Source: Trichodelitschia bisporula
Lineage: Eukaryota; Ascomycota; Dothideomycetes; Phaeotrichales; Phaeotrichaceae
NCBI GenBank assembly: GCA_010356995.1
Contig: ML996690.1
Location: forward strand, 561,420-625,419
DNA length: 64,000 bases
Direction of reading: 5' to 3'
Shown here one piece after another: positions 1 to 11,348 of the stretch (within the stretch, counting starts at the first letter, position 1; every line of letters starts with the position of its first letter). Under the pieces are notes generated by a model, which did no database searches, was not told the origin of the DNA, and saw nothing but the letters and a program-made list of their open reading frames with translations. The position numbers were made by a program, and so were the translations under genes.

Positions 1-2362
1 GTTTCTTGGAATGTGAAGCCGTTGCGTAAGTCTAGGGCGTTTTTTAACATGCATGGGAAGGCAGATGAGGAATCGTCCATTCCGGCCTCACTCCAAAGAC
101 GACGCAGGGTGTATGCTTCTTTGTCGGAATCGTTGAATATTAGTTGATTGTGGAAGTTCTTGTAGTCTTCCGCCAATGGCGGAAATACAGTGAATAGCTT
201 GATTTCTGCCAGCAATGTCTGCGATATGGCCTCGCTGGTATCGAATCCCTCGCAAGCCTCCGCCATTGTCAAGCGGACCTCGCGCCGCTTTAAGAAATAA
301 AATGCGGAACGATGACGAAAGGAGATGTTCTCCCTGCCAGTGACTAGTGAGCTGTAAGAGTCGAGTGAGCCCTCACAGTGGTTTGCCTCAACAGAGTCGC
401 TTTCAGCGGCAGAGCTAGGGATGCGTGTTTCGAGAAGACCTCTACATTAGCCGTTGAGCCGAACTCGTCCCCACGCCAACCTCGCCGCATAATCGATCGT
501 CTTAACGAGATGATCGACTTTCATCATCAGGCTCCGCTCAGACTTGTAGTCCTTGAGAAGGGTGTACCTGAAGAGTGACGGGTGGGAGGAACATGCTCTT
601 TTGCATCAAGAGCATCACGGAAAAGGTTTGGTACGCCGAAAAACGGTCGGCTGGGTCGAGGGAGTCGAGAAGATATTGGTACAACGGCTCGATTTCCTTC
701 GATATTGCGTCCAACTTGCGAAACAAGTCCGAGAGCGCATCGTGATTCTCAATCCCAGCTCGCAGTGCCTTGACAGCCAAAACCCAGAGGAAAATTGCCT
801 CCGCGCTCCGTGACAGCGGTGACAAGCGAACCCCTTTCCACTTCGGTGAGCCTGACATTCTTCGAAGTACTGAAGCTTGAGAACCGAGCGGAGACAAAAT
901 TTGAGATATCCCCGCGCGTGAAATCCTGCAGCCGGAGGCGCTTCTTAGCATCAAAGGCGTTGCGGAAGACATTGTAATCCCTGCTCGACACGCATAACTT
1001 GACGTGATCTGGAGCGGCCTCAGTCCAGCTGTGGACTAGATTTACCATATCAAAGTAGTCTTCGCGGTGAGTTTCTTCGAATTCGTCGAGGCCGTCAATG
1101 AAAAAGCAGAAGCACCGGTCCTGGTATAGCTCCTTGACCTTGATGAGCTTGTCGAGGGCGTTGCGCATGCTCAACCTTGTAAGCGGCATATTCAACGCGA
1201 AAATGTTATCCGACCGTGAATTCGCCAGTGCAGACTTCTCTACCAGCTCTTTTGCCGTATTCCACTCTTCTGGAAAAACATGCGGTATGACTTCCGGGCA
1301 CTTCTTGAGGACTTCATGAAGCAGTGAGCGAACTAAGCCGTTAAGAAACCTTTGAAGATCCGTGCCTGCTCGCTAGAAGAAGAAACTAGCGAGAATGAGT
1401 TATTTGTCTCCAGACCAGGCTGTGAGTTGCTGCTCAGTGCGCGGATGGTCATATAGAAAGCGGAGAAGTGTCGACTTTCCGCAACACAGCTTGCCTGTTA
1501 TGTGGAAAATGCCCGTCTCAGACTTCAGCCAGTGCACAAATGAGACGCCATTTGTCATCTCTCTAAGTTCAGGACCCTGGGCGTCATCGAATATCCATTC
1601 GAACGTCTTTGCGTGCGCAGGATCAATCCTTTCCATTCGTGCGTGAATATCGCCAAAGTAGAGCTGGCCCAGGACCAGTTGCTTTGCAGCATCGCTTAGT
1701 GCATTTTCAGGGATCTCAAGGAGTTCCCGAAGCTAGACCTCGGACACATTATCAGGGGCTGCATCGCCAATCCGAAACCTGAAATCGTTCCAAGAATCAT
1801 GAAACCTGATAAGGTCGACCTCTCGGGGTTCGTTGGCCACCAAAATAAGAGCATCAAGCCGCTCTCTCAGCATGCGTCTCGTATATTTGTCAGTTATCAG
1901 GCCGTCATGTGCGAAAGGTTAGTACCTGTCCAGTGTATCCAGCTGCGCAGTGAGTTGGCGCCGACATATCTCCAGTCTGTTCAGCAGGGCCGTCTTTTTT
2001 CCTTCGGAGAAGCTGTCCTTGATAGCAGTTCAAATAGCGGTTCTCTTTGTGGCCTTTCCCGGGGTCAGCCCCTTCAAGAGGGCCAGAACCTCATTGGCAA
2101 GGCGCTGACACTCCTCTGCAAGTTTGAAGATCGAGGGTTCTTCCGGGCTGTAAGTGGAAGCCGTCATATCCGGAGGATTTAGTGTACGGCGCCAGATGCT
2201 CATCTCGGTGACTGTGACTTTCAGCGATGCATTGAACTCGGATGCGCTTGTCGTGGAAACGTAGATCTGGTGCGCCCCCTTGATGGTTTTGGCGCCGAAA
2301 CCGATGAATTGTATGATAGCGGTCGCGATGCCGATGGCCTCCATGGAGGACAAAGTCGTCAA
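1..2362 (-). pseudogene. NACHT-domain NLR (STAND NTPase) pseudogene, 5' end complete, runs off left edge
   Basis: This is a decayed fungal NOD-like receptor. The N-terminus at 2362 (METs followed by IGIATAIIQFIGFGAKTIKG) matches the helical N-terminal domain common in fungal NACHT proteins. The P-loop GKLCCGKSTLL lies near 1465-1495 and the Walker B motif CFFIDGLDEFE near 1080-1110. A downstream ISFRHRSAFYFLKR motif near 270-310 matches the family's conserved F-HR-FL segment. From 2362 to about 805 one frame carries the whole homology but is interrupted by TGA (2030-2032), TAA (1919-1921), TAG (1733-1735), TAA (1400-1402) and TAG (1373-1375). There are frame changes near 800 and near 560, and another TAA at 447-449. 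The expected residues at most stops are Gln or Trp, so each stop fits a C-to-T or G-to-A change. Such proteins normally act in non-self recognition and regulated cell death; this copy cannot make a full protein. Confidence 0.85.
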
Positions 2363-2945
2363 GAACGGATCCCAGCACTATTTTGCAGAACCCCAGGAGG
2401 GACGAGAGGGAAGGTACGAAGTAAAGATGTGTTATGAGAATCGCGGGGTCGACGCATAGCCACCATATAGCCCCATCCAGCGCAGAGAACGCCTCGCAGA
2501 CTTCCCCCAATCACTGTTCGGTGGATCGCTGCGCGTTGGGGCAGTACTTCAAGCTGCGATGGGCGTAGCATGTCGAACTTCGCAAGACTCAAACCAGAAG
2601 AAGAAGCCGGACGTTCTGTGACTTTAATACAGCGGAGTGGAGACGGGACGAGACTTTATTGCTGTGCTCTGGCGGAGAAGCGGGCGGATGGTGAGAAGTT
2701 AACGTGAAGAAGGCGCGGGGAGGATACCGGTAGCGACATCACAAACTCAAGCCTGAGGCATTAATAAATGCCTCACATTTTGGACCGCTAGCTATGACCG
2801 ATCAGGTTCGTGAACATGTACATCCGGCTTCGAAATGCCAAATAAATGTCTAATAGCTCTCAAATACATCCGTATATGCAGCATGAAGTCCGGTACCCTG
2901 GCGCGCAGTATTAACAAACCCAAGGACCATCCTGGCTCAGCCTGC
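2363..2945. other. intergenic, nothing recognised
   Basis: This stretch lies between the NLR pseudogene 5' end and the lipase 3' end. No convincing coding, RNA or repeat signal was seen. It should hold the former NLR promoter. Confidence 0.5.
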
Positions 2946-5070
2946 CTAACTCACTGCCCCCTTCCTCCTCGCCACAGCACTGCTTCCCACCTCCGACAGC
3001 GCAAGCACCTCAATCGAAGTATCCGACTCCCCCAACGTCTCATCCTTCGCCGACGATCCCTCGCTCACCACCTGCACCATCTGAACCACTCCCCCCTTCA
3101 CCCCACCAAACCCCCAGTCTCCCTCCCTCCCTCCTCTCGACACAGGCCGGCTAATGCTCGTCCGCCCTAGAGTCCCCCTCCGCATCCCCGCCAGCTGCGG
3201 CGAAAACACCAGCCCTGCCCGCACCTTCTGCACCGCGCCATCGATCGCCATCTCAATCGAGCAATGGTTCTGCACCCGTGCAAGCGCCGGCCATGTCGCG
3301 CGCTCGCCCGCCAGCATCGCCTGGCGCATGAACTCGGGTGTCGGGTTGCGGAGCACGCGGACGAGCAACGCGTGTGGCAGATGCGGCAGGATGGTGATAT
3401 CGCCAGAGTAAGTCTGCGCGAGGACGGAGCGTAGCTTCGTTAAGTAGTTGGGGAAGACGCCGAGCTCGGTGAGGACGTGCATGCGATGTAGGAGTTCGGA
3501 TCTGGCGAGTGATGAGAGCGTGGTGAGCCAGGTTGAGCTAGGGGCTGGCTCGGTTGTTGAGGCGGAAGGTAGCAGGTCGGTGTCGCGCGACAGGAAGGGT
3601 ACAACGTGCGGGTTGACCTGCGAGACGATGAAGTGGTTGACGTTGAACATTTCGGAGAGTCGCGTCATCGGGAGATCATTATCCACAGAGCCATCAATCC
3701 AGCGCTGCGGGGATGGGTTCCATGGGTGAAGTTCGCCTGTTCTGGGGTCTTTGGCCAGGAGTGACGCAGGACTGAAAACGAGGGGAACGGAGCAAGATGC
3801 TGAGCTGGAGAATGTCAGTACGAAATGATTTCGGTCAGCTGTCTTGGAAAGGAGGTACTCACACAGCAGACCAGATGACCACATTCGGGCTGGTCACAAA
3901 GTTGAGTAGCCGCGGCAGCTCATGTATGCTCGCGCTTGAAACGCCGATGTTTAATATCCTCCTCGTGCGGTTGTATGCCTCCTGGAAGGTCATATCGCCC
4001 AGAAAGCCCTTCATAACGCGCACCAGATGGTTGATGTCGAAGATGCTCCCGTATTTCAGGAAGCGGGCACACTTCCTCAACCACCCTTCGGGCTCTCCAT
4101 CCTCAGCCTCAAAGACCGCCAAATCTCCATCACAGAACTCTTCGAGTACAGTAGGAATCTCGGCGTCCGTTTTGGTGCACAAAACCGCACATACGATACT
4201 GCCCGCCGAGGACCCACATATGATCCGCGGCAGCAGCTTCGCATGCCACAGCGATTTGACGACGCCGATGTGCGCCATACCAAATGTTCCACCGCCTGAG
4301 AGAAGCAAGGCAGACCGACCAAACGCCTGCCGCGTATTCAACAACTGCTCGAGCACCTCATGGGAAGTAATCCCTCCACCCTCCTGCAGGGATTCGGTCA
4401 ACTCGACAAGAGTCTGGATCGCCGCGCACGCCGCCTCGATATACCGCTCGATCAGACGCTTCGTACCGATATGCGCGTACTTGTATAAACGCAAATCACC
4501 CATGCCGCCGAGATCGCGCGTGAGGCTGGTACGGACTAGGGAGAGGATGCGACGCAGGTCGCACGAGAAGCGCGCTTCTTCTAGCTCGGCCAGGCGTGCG
4601 GCTACATGCTCAGCGTCGTAAATGGGGTCCTCGTCTTCGGCTTTCCATTCATCTCGCCCTTCGAGCTTGTCCAGTTCAGTGGCTGCGGCACGCCAGGCGG
4701 AGTATGTGACGGCCTTGGGGGTTAGCAGGTTGCATATTGTCTAAACGAGGATGAAACGAACCTCGCTCATGCGTAGATTCAGTGCCTGTCGTCGTGCCTC
4801 CTGCACATCATCCTCCACGTTGACTTGCTGGCTTGCTTCTCCATTTCCCCGGCTCTCGCTCCCAGCCTGGAGGCTGGCGCTCAAGAAGGCTCCAGCCTGG
4901 CCAGCAGGATCGCGCGCAAATCGTAGCAAAGGCGATAAGACACCTCCGGAGGAACTCTTTGATCTGCGCCGTCGCTTGTTGCGCGCCTGTGAGGCATCTG
5001 GGGTCGCTATATCGGCATTATCGGTGTGAAATGACGCCGTGAAGATCGATGTGTCGGGCAAGAGAGCCAT
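2946..5070 (-). CDS. patatin-like triacylglycerol lipase (Tgl3/4/5 family)
   Basis: Joining three exons (5070-4762, 4713-3863, 3804-2946; introns of 48 and 58 bp) gives 672 residues. An N-terminal patatin-associated domain (TSLTRDLGGMGDLRLYKYAH, just before the catalytic domain) is diagnostic for the yeast Tgl3/4/5 and plant SDP1 lipid-droplet lipases. The patatin domain shows the oxyanion loop SGGGTFGMAH, the nucleophile elbow GSSAG (about 4215-4230 on the map) and the catalytic Asp in DGSVDND, which completes the Ser-Asp dyad. The C-terminal tail is basic and Ser-rich with no known domain. The family hydrolyses stored triacylglycerol on lipid droplets, and some members also have acyltransferase or phospholipase activity. 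Which yeast paralogue it matches cannot be said from motifs alone. Confidence 0.9.
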
Positions 5071-6342
5071 TGTTAAATCCAGAGTGCCCTCGGCCCGATA
5101 CGCGAAGAGCGGAGGACGGTGGTGTTACCACATGGCCTCGGACGTGGGGGTCGGCGAGGTGGAACGATCTTGGATGGGTGGCGTTCGCTGGCAGTGACGT
5201 TGAGACGTTGAGACGGCGGTTTCGATTGGGAATTCTAGACTCCGGCGGAGTGGGTCTATAGCTTGTTTAATAGCGCAGGGCTCTCTGTACCGTAGGGACT
5301 GGTATGCGGGGTTCGCGACTCTAGGCTGGAAATGCGCCGGTCCTGAATAATGCGGGGAGGTGAGGCCCTCTGGAGACGAGAGACAATAACCAAAATCTAC
5401 AAAGAAAATACAGCAACAAGATGCGCATGCGTACACACTCCAGGTATCAAGGAAATATCAAAGGAAACCAAAGCAAAGAAGAACAAAGCGCTAGGTGCAG
5501 TTCGTGGCCGCTGACTTCAAACGGCGCATGGTCGAGCAGAACAGGTGATCATGACACTTGACGATAGACTGATGCCTTATAGTTACCCTACCGTACCTAT
5601 ATGCAAGGACTTGAAAAAGCTGCCGCCGCACGCGACAAGATCAAAGCAAGGAATTGCTACCTTTCGGCTTTTCAGCGAAACAGATCGCCTGTCCAGGAGA
5701 CTACCAAAATCCCGAATAGGCGGTACCGCGCCAGAATCAGAGTCAGGTCAACCCAGCCTTAAACCCAGCCAGCCACTCCGTACGGCCCGTATGTTCGATT
5801 TGGCCGAGACTGGCCGACTGGCGTACTGTACTGTACGCAGCATGAGATGCGGCGTGGCGCTCGTCATTGGTGAAGACCCCAAAAGAAATTCAGGTGACGT
5901 GGTCGTTGGGACTTTCACATGCTTCGGAGGTGATATGCACCTTTGACGGCTCCAGATATTATTGGAAGGAGTTATACGCACGCATTGGAGGTTAGGAGAG
6001 CACGCATGCAGTACCACAGAACCGTTGAAAGTAAAGCGTCTCCAGCCCAATATCGGATGCAATGCCGACTGGGCTACGTAGCCTTACCGGTAATTGTGGT
6101 TGGGAACTTTGGTACCGGTACGGAAGCTGGGCCAGATTGCGAACCAGATCTTCTACACTGGACATGTGACGAACCATCTGCTTAAAACAACGGCTTCTGA
6201 GAGCCGGAGTTACTGTATGTACTAAACAAGGACCATCCAAGGTCATTCCGAGCCAAATGCCGAATCCAAAGCACTACACGATAGTATACACAGCGAATGC
6301 GCCCCCTGGTCTATCACTCGCAAATCATATCCTACACCCAAT
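5071..6342. other. intergenic, nothing recognised
   Basis: About 1.3 kb lie upstream of the lipase and downstream of the acyl-CoA dehydrogenase fusion. Open frames here have no family resemblance and overlap each other on both strands. No RNA gene or repeat array was seen. Confidence 0.5.
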
Positions 6343-8124
6343 CTACAACTTCATCCCCAAAACCTGGTGCACCTTCAGCGCCTGCCGAATGCTCAGGTCC
6401 AGCATAATCTCTTCGCTGCCACCGGGAATGGCATACGCGCGCACATCGCGATACAGGCGCTCGACCTTGCCGCCCTGTCCGCCGCGCGAGTAGCTGAGAC
6501 CGCCAAAGATCTGGCTGGCCTCGCGGGCGCAGAACTCGAACGTAGTGGTCGACTGGGCCTTGAGACCGGCAATCGCACCACCAAGCTTGAGCATGGCCTC
6601 GGTCTCATCCATCTGCGAGCACTGGAAGATCATGTTCTCGAGCCACGCCCAAGACGCCTCGATCTGGCGCGCCATATGCGCAAGCTTGAGTCGGATGACC
6701 GGGTGGTCGATGAGGCGCTTGCCAAAGGTCTTACGTTTGTGCGCATACTTGACCGACTCCTCGTAACATACGCGCGCAAAGCGGAGGCACTGGATGATGA
6801 TACCGATGCGCTCGTGGTTGAAGTTGGTCATGATAACGCGGAAGCCCTGGTTCACCTTGCCGATCAGGTTCTCCACAGGCACCTTGACCTCGTCAAAGGT
6901 GACAAATGTTGTGCCAGACGAGTGCACACCCTGGCAGTCCATTTGACGCGTGGTAACACCGCCGAAAGAGCGTTCAATGAGCAGCAACGAGATGCCGTTC
7001 ATGCCCGGCCCACCCGTACGGACGGCCGTGGTGAAATAGTCGGACCAAATGCCGTTGGTGATCCACTTCTTCTCACCCGTCACAATGTAGTATTTGCCGT
7101 CCTCGGAGAGCTTGGCCTCGCAAGTGAGGTTGGCGACGTCGGAGCCGGCATCTGGAATATAAGTTAGCCCGAACCTCTCATGAAAAACATAAGAACCTAC
7201 CGGGTTCAGTGATAGCCAAGCAGATGCGCTTGTCACCCGACAGAATACCGGGGAGAATACGGTCCTTCAGCTCCTTCTTGCCGTACTTAACGACGGGAGG
7301 AACGCCGATACCAAACCCGCCGATCAGATTCCAGACGAGACCGCCGCTACCCGCGCGCGAAATCTCGTCGGTAACAGTGAGCTCATGGAACAAATCCCAC
7401 TTTTCGGGCGGCACCGATGCAACCTGGTGCTTGGTGTACTCAGCCGGGTAGTGGGTGCCCATCAAGCCAGCAAGGTAGCCTCGCTCGCCCATCTGCTTGT
7501 AGATTTCGGCCGGGACCTTCTTCTGCGCTTCCCACTCATCGATATACGGCATGATGGCCTCCTCGACCCAGGCGCGAACCTCAACGCGCAGGTCCGCATG
7601 CGACTGGTTAAAGTAGGGTGAGTGGTACTGTGCGTGTCAGCTGGTGCCCTCATCTCGGGACAGATCAACCTACCGACTGGTACCAGTTGGGATCGGCGTA
7701 GGGAATCAGCTCGCCGAAGGTATCGAGGGGTTCGGCTAGCTCCTTCTCAACTGGAGCGACGGCCTTGCTGGGCGCGGGGGAGGCCTTCTTCGGAGCGGGG
7801 GCAGGGGCGGCGACAGGAGCCGCGGGCTTGGGCTTGGAGTCGAGCGAGCCGACAAGCAGTGTGGGCTTGTACTTCTTCAGGATGCCCTCATTGTGATACT
7901 TCCAAAACTGCTTCGAAGCATCCTTGCCAGCCACTCGTTGGAGGACTGCGCGGGGTTAGAGCGGAAAGCTTCGGATGCGCCACATGAGCCAACTCACTCT
8001 TCTTGCCACCGGGGTGGTCATCTTGGAACTTGGTCACATCGTAGACATCATCGTCCACGATGATATACAAGCTGTCGCTCTTATTGTGGGACGCAACATC
8101 CGCCTTAGAAAAGGTCTTGGACAT
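6343..8124 (-). CDS. cytochrome b5 / acyl-CoA dehydrogenase fusion protein
   Basis: Four exons (8124-7998, 7945-7674, 7627-7201, 7151-6343) give 544 residues. Residues 1 to about 85 form a cytochrome b5 domain with the haem-binding HPGG motif and a second axial His in FWKYHNE. A linker rich in Pro, Ala and Lys follows. The rest is an acyl-CoA dehydrogenase with the FAD/substrate signatures LAITEPDAGSDVANL and WITNG, then the C-terminal helical domain with GKVERLYRDVRAYAIPGGSEE. The start at MSKTFSKADVA is preferred over a Met seven codons upstream because b5 homology begins there. The enzyme should oxidise an acyl-CoA at the alpha-beta bond; the fused b5 may carry the electrons. Compartment is uncertain: no obvious mitochondrial presequence is seen. 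Confidence 0.88.
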
Positions 8125-11100
8125 AGTGTAAGCTGCGCGACGCAACGCCGGGTCTATTTGTTCGGAAGGTGTGGAGTGAAGTGAAGAGGGGTAGAGATGG
8201 AAGAGTCTGTTCGGAGGTGGCCAAAATAATTGAAGGCAGACCGAAGGTGATATAAGATAGATATACTCGGGTCAAAGTCCTCGGCCCATTTCCTAACTTA
8301 TGGCTCCGTCAACCTTACGTTGAAAGAGCGCCTCTCTGCCGAAGACGTCGCACGTGCCCCGACCGCAATGCGCCAATGTCGCTGTTTAGAGCCAGCCGAG
8401 GCATTAGGAAACGAAGCACAGCCAGTCAGCGCATGGCATTCAGCGCGACGTGTGACGCAAGCGGCGGAAGCATTCCTCACATGAAGGAAGTCGCGCGCTC
8501 TACTGTGATCTTTGACCGACGGTATAATTCATACTTGAAGTGCCCAGCGATATCTATTTCAGTCATTCGATTTCAACCCTCTTTGCGCTGCTGCTCACTG
8601 CATCGGTCAAATACAAGCTGTCATCGTCATCGCCAACGAGCGCCCGACAAAGCCGTTTCTCCAGCCGAATCGGAGCTTCCGCTTACCCGTGCGTATAAGG
8701 CGCGCGCTTTTGTCACCTGCCTGCGCCTGTCCGCATCTTTTTCCAAACCACATGTGAAAAATGGTTCTCCTCCCATACTGACATGTGATCCTCCGAAGAA
8801 GCGCTTCGCCCGCTTCTCACAACAGTCTCGACCAACGCTCAAACTTCGTGGGACTGGACCCCGGATTTGTGGAGACCCCGGATTCCACCGGAGATGTTCT
8901 CCACTCATTAATTCCTTTGCACGTGGGACTTGAGAATTGAAGCTATTGTCATGCACTGACATCTGGGGTGAATATGAGGCTGACAGTTATCTTAGCTCAG
9001 AAGTCATCCACTAGGCATAAGCTGCGTTCCGGACTCCGCGACGTTTTCCTAATTCATGAAGAAATTTGGGCGAAGTTGACCAGAGTCTAAGAGCAAAACA
9101 TATAGGAATATGGCATAATGCTACGCACAAACATTTCGGCAAGAACTGTGTTTTCACCAGCGCTCATGGAATCGTTGCAAAGTGTTGATGTCACTTGAGC
9201 GTGGCTTGAATATTCGCCTGCTGTCGCTGGGAGTGGCAGCTTTATGGAGTTGAAAGAGTCGTGCGGCTTGTGATCAGTGACGCCTTGCACATCGTCTGGT
9301 AATTCGGATGTACGGTATGGGTTATGGCTCCAGCGGTACCGTAAGTACTGCGATCTTCATTCCGCTTTAGAGCTGGGATCGTACGCATGGAAGTTGAAGG
9401 CGTCGCTGATCCGTCCAGAGAGATTCCAGCTTGGTGGTTCGGGGGCGCAATCCTGTGTACTAAAGCGGCCAGATAGTTAACTGACCTTCGCAATTCCATC
9501 GTACTGGGAATCCCGCGTGCCTGATTGCCAAAACGCGCCGCAGATTGTAAACCGTAGTCAACAAGCCTTGTTGATGCCGTTTCAGCCAGCGACGGTTGTA
9601 CAGTAACTGGGCCTGTTTCATTGGCCTGGTGCACAGCCTGGGACAAGCTTTGGTGCCGCTGCGAGAAAGCGATTGGCTATTCTTGGCACAGGGCCGAGAT
9701 TCAAGCTCCCGATGTGACGTGAGGAGACATGCCGGCGAGACGAGCCGTTGGAATGCATTAATAGGGGCTTTGAGCGTCCCAAGAGTGAGAAATAGGAGTG
9801 CAGCATGGGTGTTATAAGCCAGCTGCAGGATGAGGGAGCTGAGGTTAAGGGGGCAGCTGAAATGCCCCCAGCTGGCAGCTTGCGGCTGGCGACACCAAGA
9901 TAGTGAGTACAGATGGAGATTTGCGCTCGCTGTTCGAACCCATCTGAGCGCGAACAGTTCTCGAAAGAAAAGAACAGATGTGCTAGGGTTTCTACAGAAG
10001 GTGCGGGGTTATCCGCAGGAAGTAGTCTTTTCATCGGGACGGAAAAAATGGCGTCGTCCCCGCAGAGGCGCCACGCGCGCTATTGGCTGTGTATTACTGG
10101 TCGACAAGGTGTTCGTCAACGTCTCTTCATCATCCCCTTTGTGGGTGCGACAACGGATGCAGTAGTGCCGAGGTGTTGGATCATGGATCTTTGAGGTGTT
10201 GAGCGACGACAGCTGTCCAGAGCCACTGGGTGATACTCTCATCCGACCTGGGTCAGACTTCCCCCCCGGATGTTTCTAACAACGGCCATCCAGCGCTCAG
10301 CCCTGACACTCGGGGTCAAGCTTGTGGCTCGGGTGCTCGCAGAGCGACATGACGGATCATCACAAAAGTGACAGTATGACCCTATGGCATGGCCAGTAGT
10401 TCTAGGTGTTTTGCGCAGGTCGCCTGTCCGCACTGAATATTAGCACGTTCTCAGTCGGGTGGAAGGTTGAACAGGCTCTACGCAGCAAGAGGATTGGTGC
10501 CTACGAAGTATGTAATAGCAACAACCTAACCCATGACATCTCCAGCTGCCTAGCTGCAATCCTGCGGAAGTCTAGAACCCGGGCATTCAGCCCGTGGCTA
10601 TACGGACTCCTTCCATTAGTGTCTCTCGACGTTCGTGGACAACGAGGCGTAAAAATGATGAAGGGCAGACCAATCAGAGGGTGGGAAGGACAGAGTCGCA
10701 AGATCTAGCCGCATCGCACCATTCGACTCGACTATTGGTGTTTTGCGCGCGTAAAGTATTCTTTCGAGGATGAACGAGAACGGATTGGAGAATGTGTTTC
10801 AACAAAGAATATCTGGTGAGGTGGAGGGGTAAGGGGAGAGGATGGGATGAGGGTCGGGAAGGGTAAGTTTGGCTGCACGCGGCTGGGTCGTTCCGTGGTT
10901 GCGACTCCGCGATGACCACCAACGCGCCAGGCCGGTGTTGTGGGATTAGGATTACTTCGCCGACCTAAATTGAGAAGACCAGGCCCCAAAAGCACAGCGC
11001 AGCTTCCGCCAAACTGCAAATGTTTCAACAGTACATCCGTAAAGTGTTCCTTCCCCCAGTCCTCACGCGCCAGCATAACCCCAATAACACCCCCTCCCCC

Positions 11101-11348
11101 ACACATCCGTCCTCAACTTACGAGTACTCTACTCCACAACGGGTCAAGACCCGTCCAAGTCTGTCCTCTGTATAAGTGTTGGGCGGTAGACCAACCTCAT
11201 TGTGGATCATCCAGACCCCATCACTTGACAACATCACGTAAACCCGCATTCCTTTCCTTTGCTTCGTTCATACCCTCACACAGCTTCCTGAGAACTTGAA
11301 CCACCTTTCATAAATGTTACCATTGCCGCGCCCTCACCCGCAGTCAAG
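8125..11348. other. long intergenic region, no gene recognised
   Basis: This 3.2 kb gap lies between the divergently placed acyl-CoA dehydrogenase fusion and the GH92 gene. A plus-strand open frame at 8376-8933 (185 codons) and several at 9240-11300 lack any recognisable domain, secretion signal or plausible intron structure. The last few hundred bases should contain the GH92 promoter, which is rich in C/T near 11080-11110. Confidence 0.45.

Noticed and set aside
6367-7167. 266-codon plus-strand frame
   Set aside because: It is the antisense shadow of the acyl-CoA dehydrogenase exon 4.
8376-8933. 185-codon open frame on the plus strand
   Set aside because: Arg/Ser/Pro-rich translation with no motif, no signal peptide and a competing open frame on the other strand; looks like chance in G/C-rich DNA.
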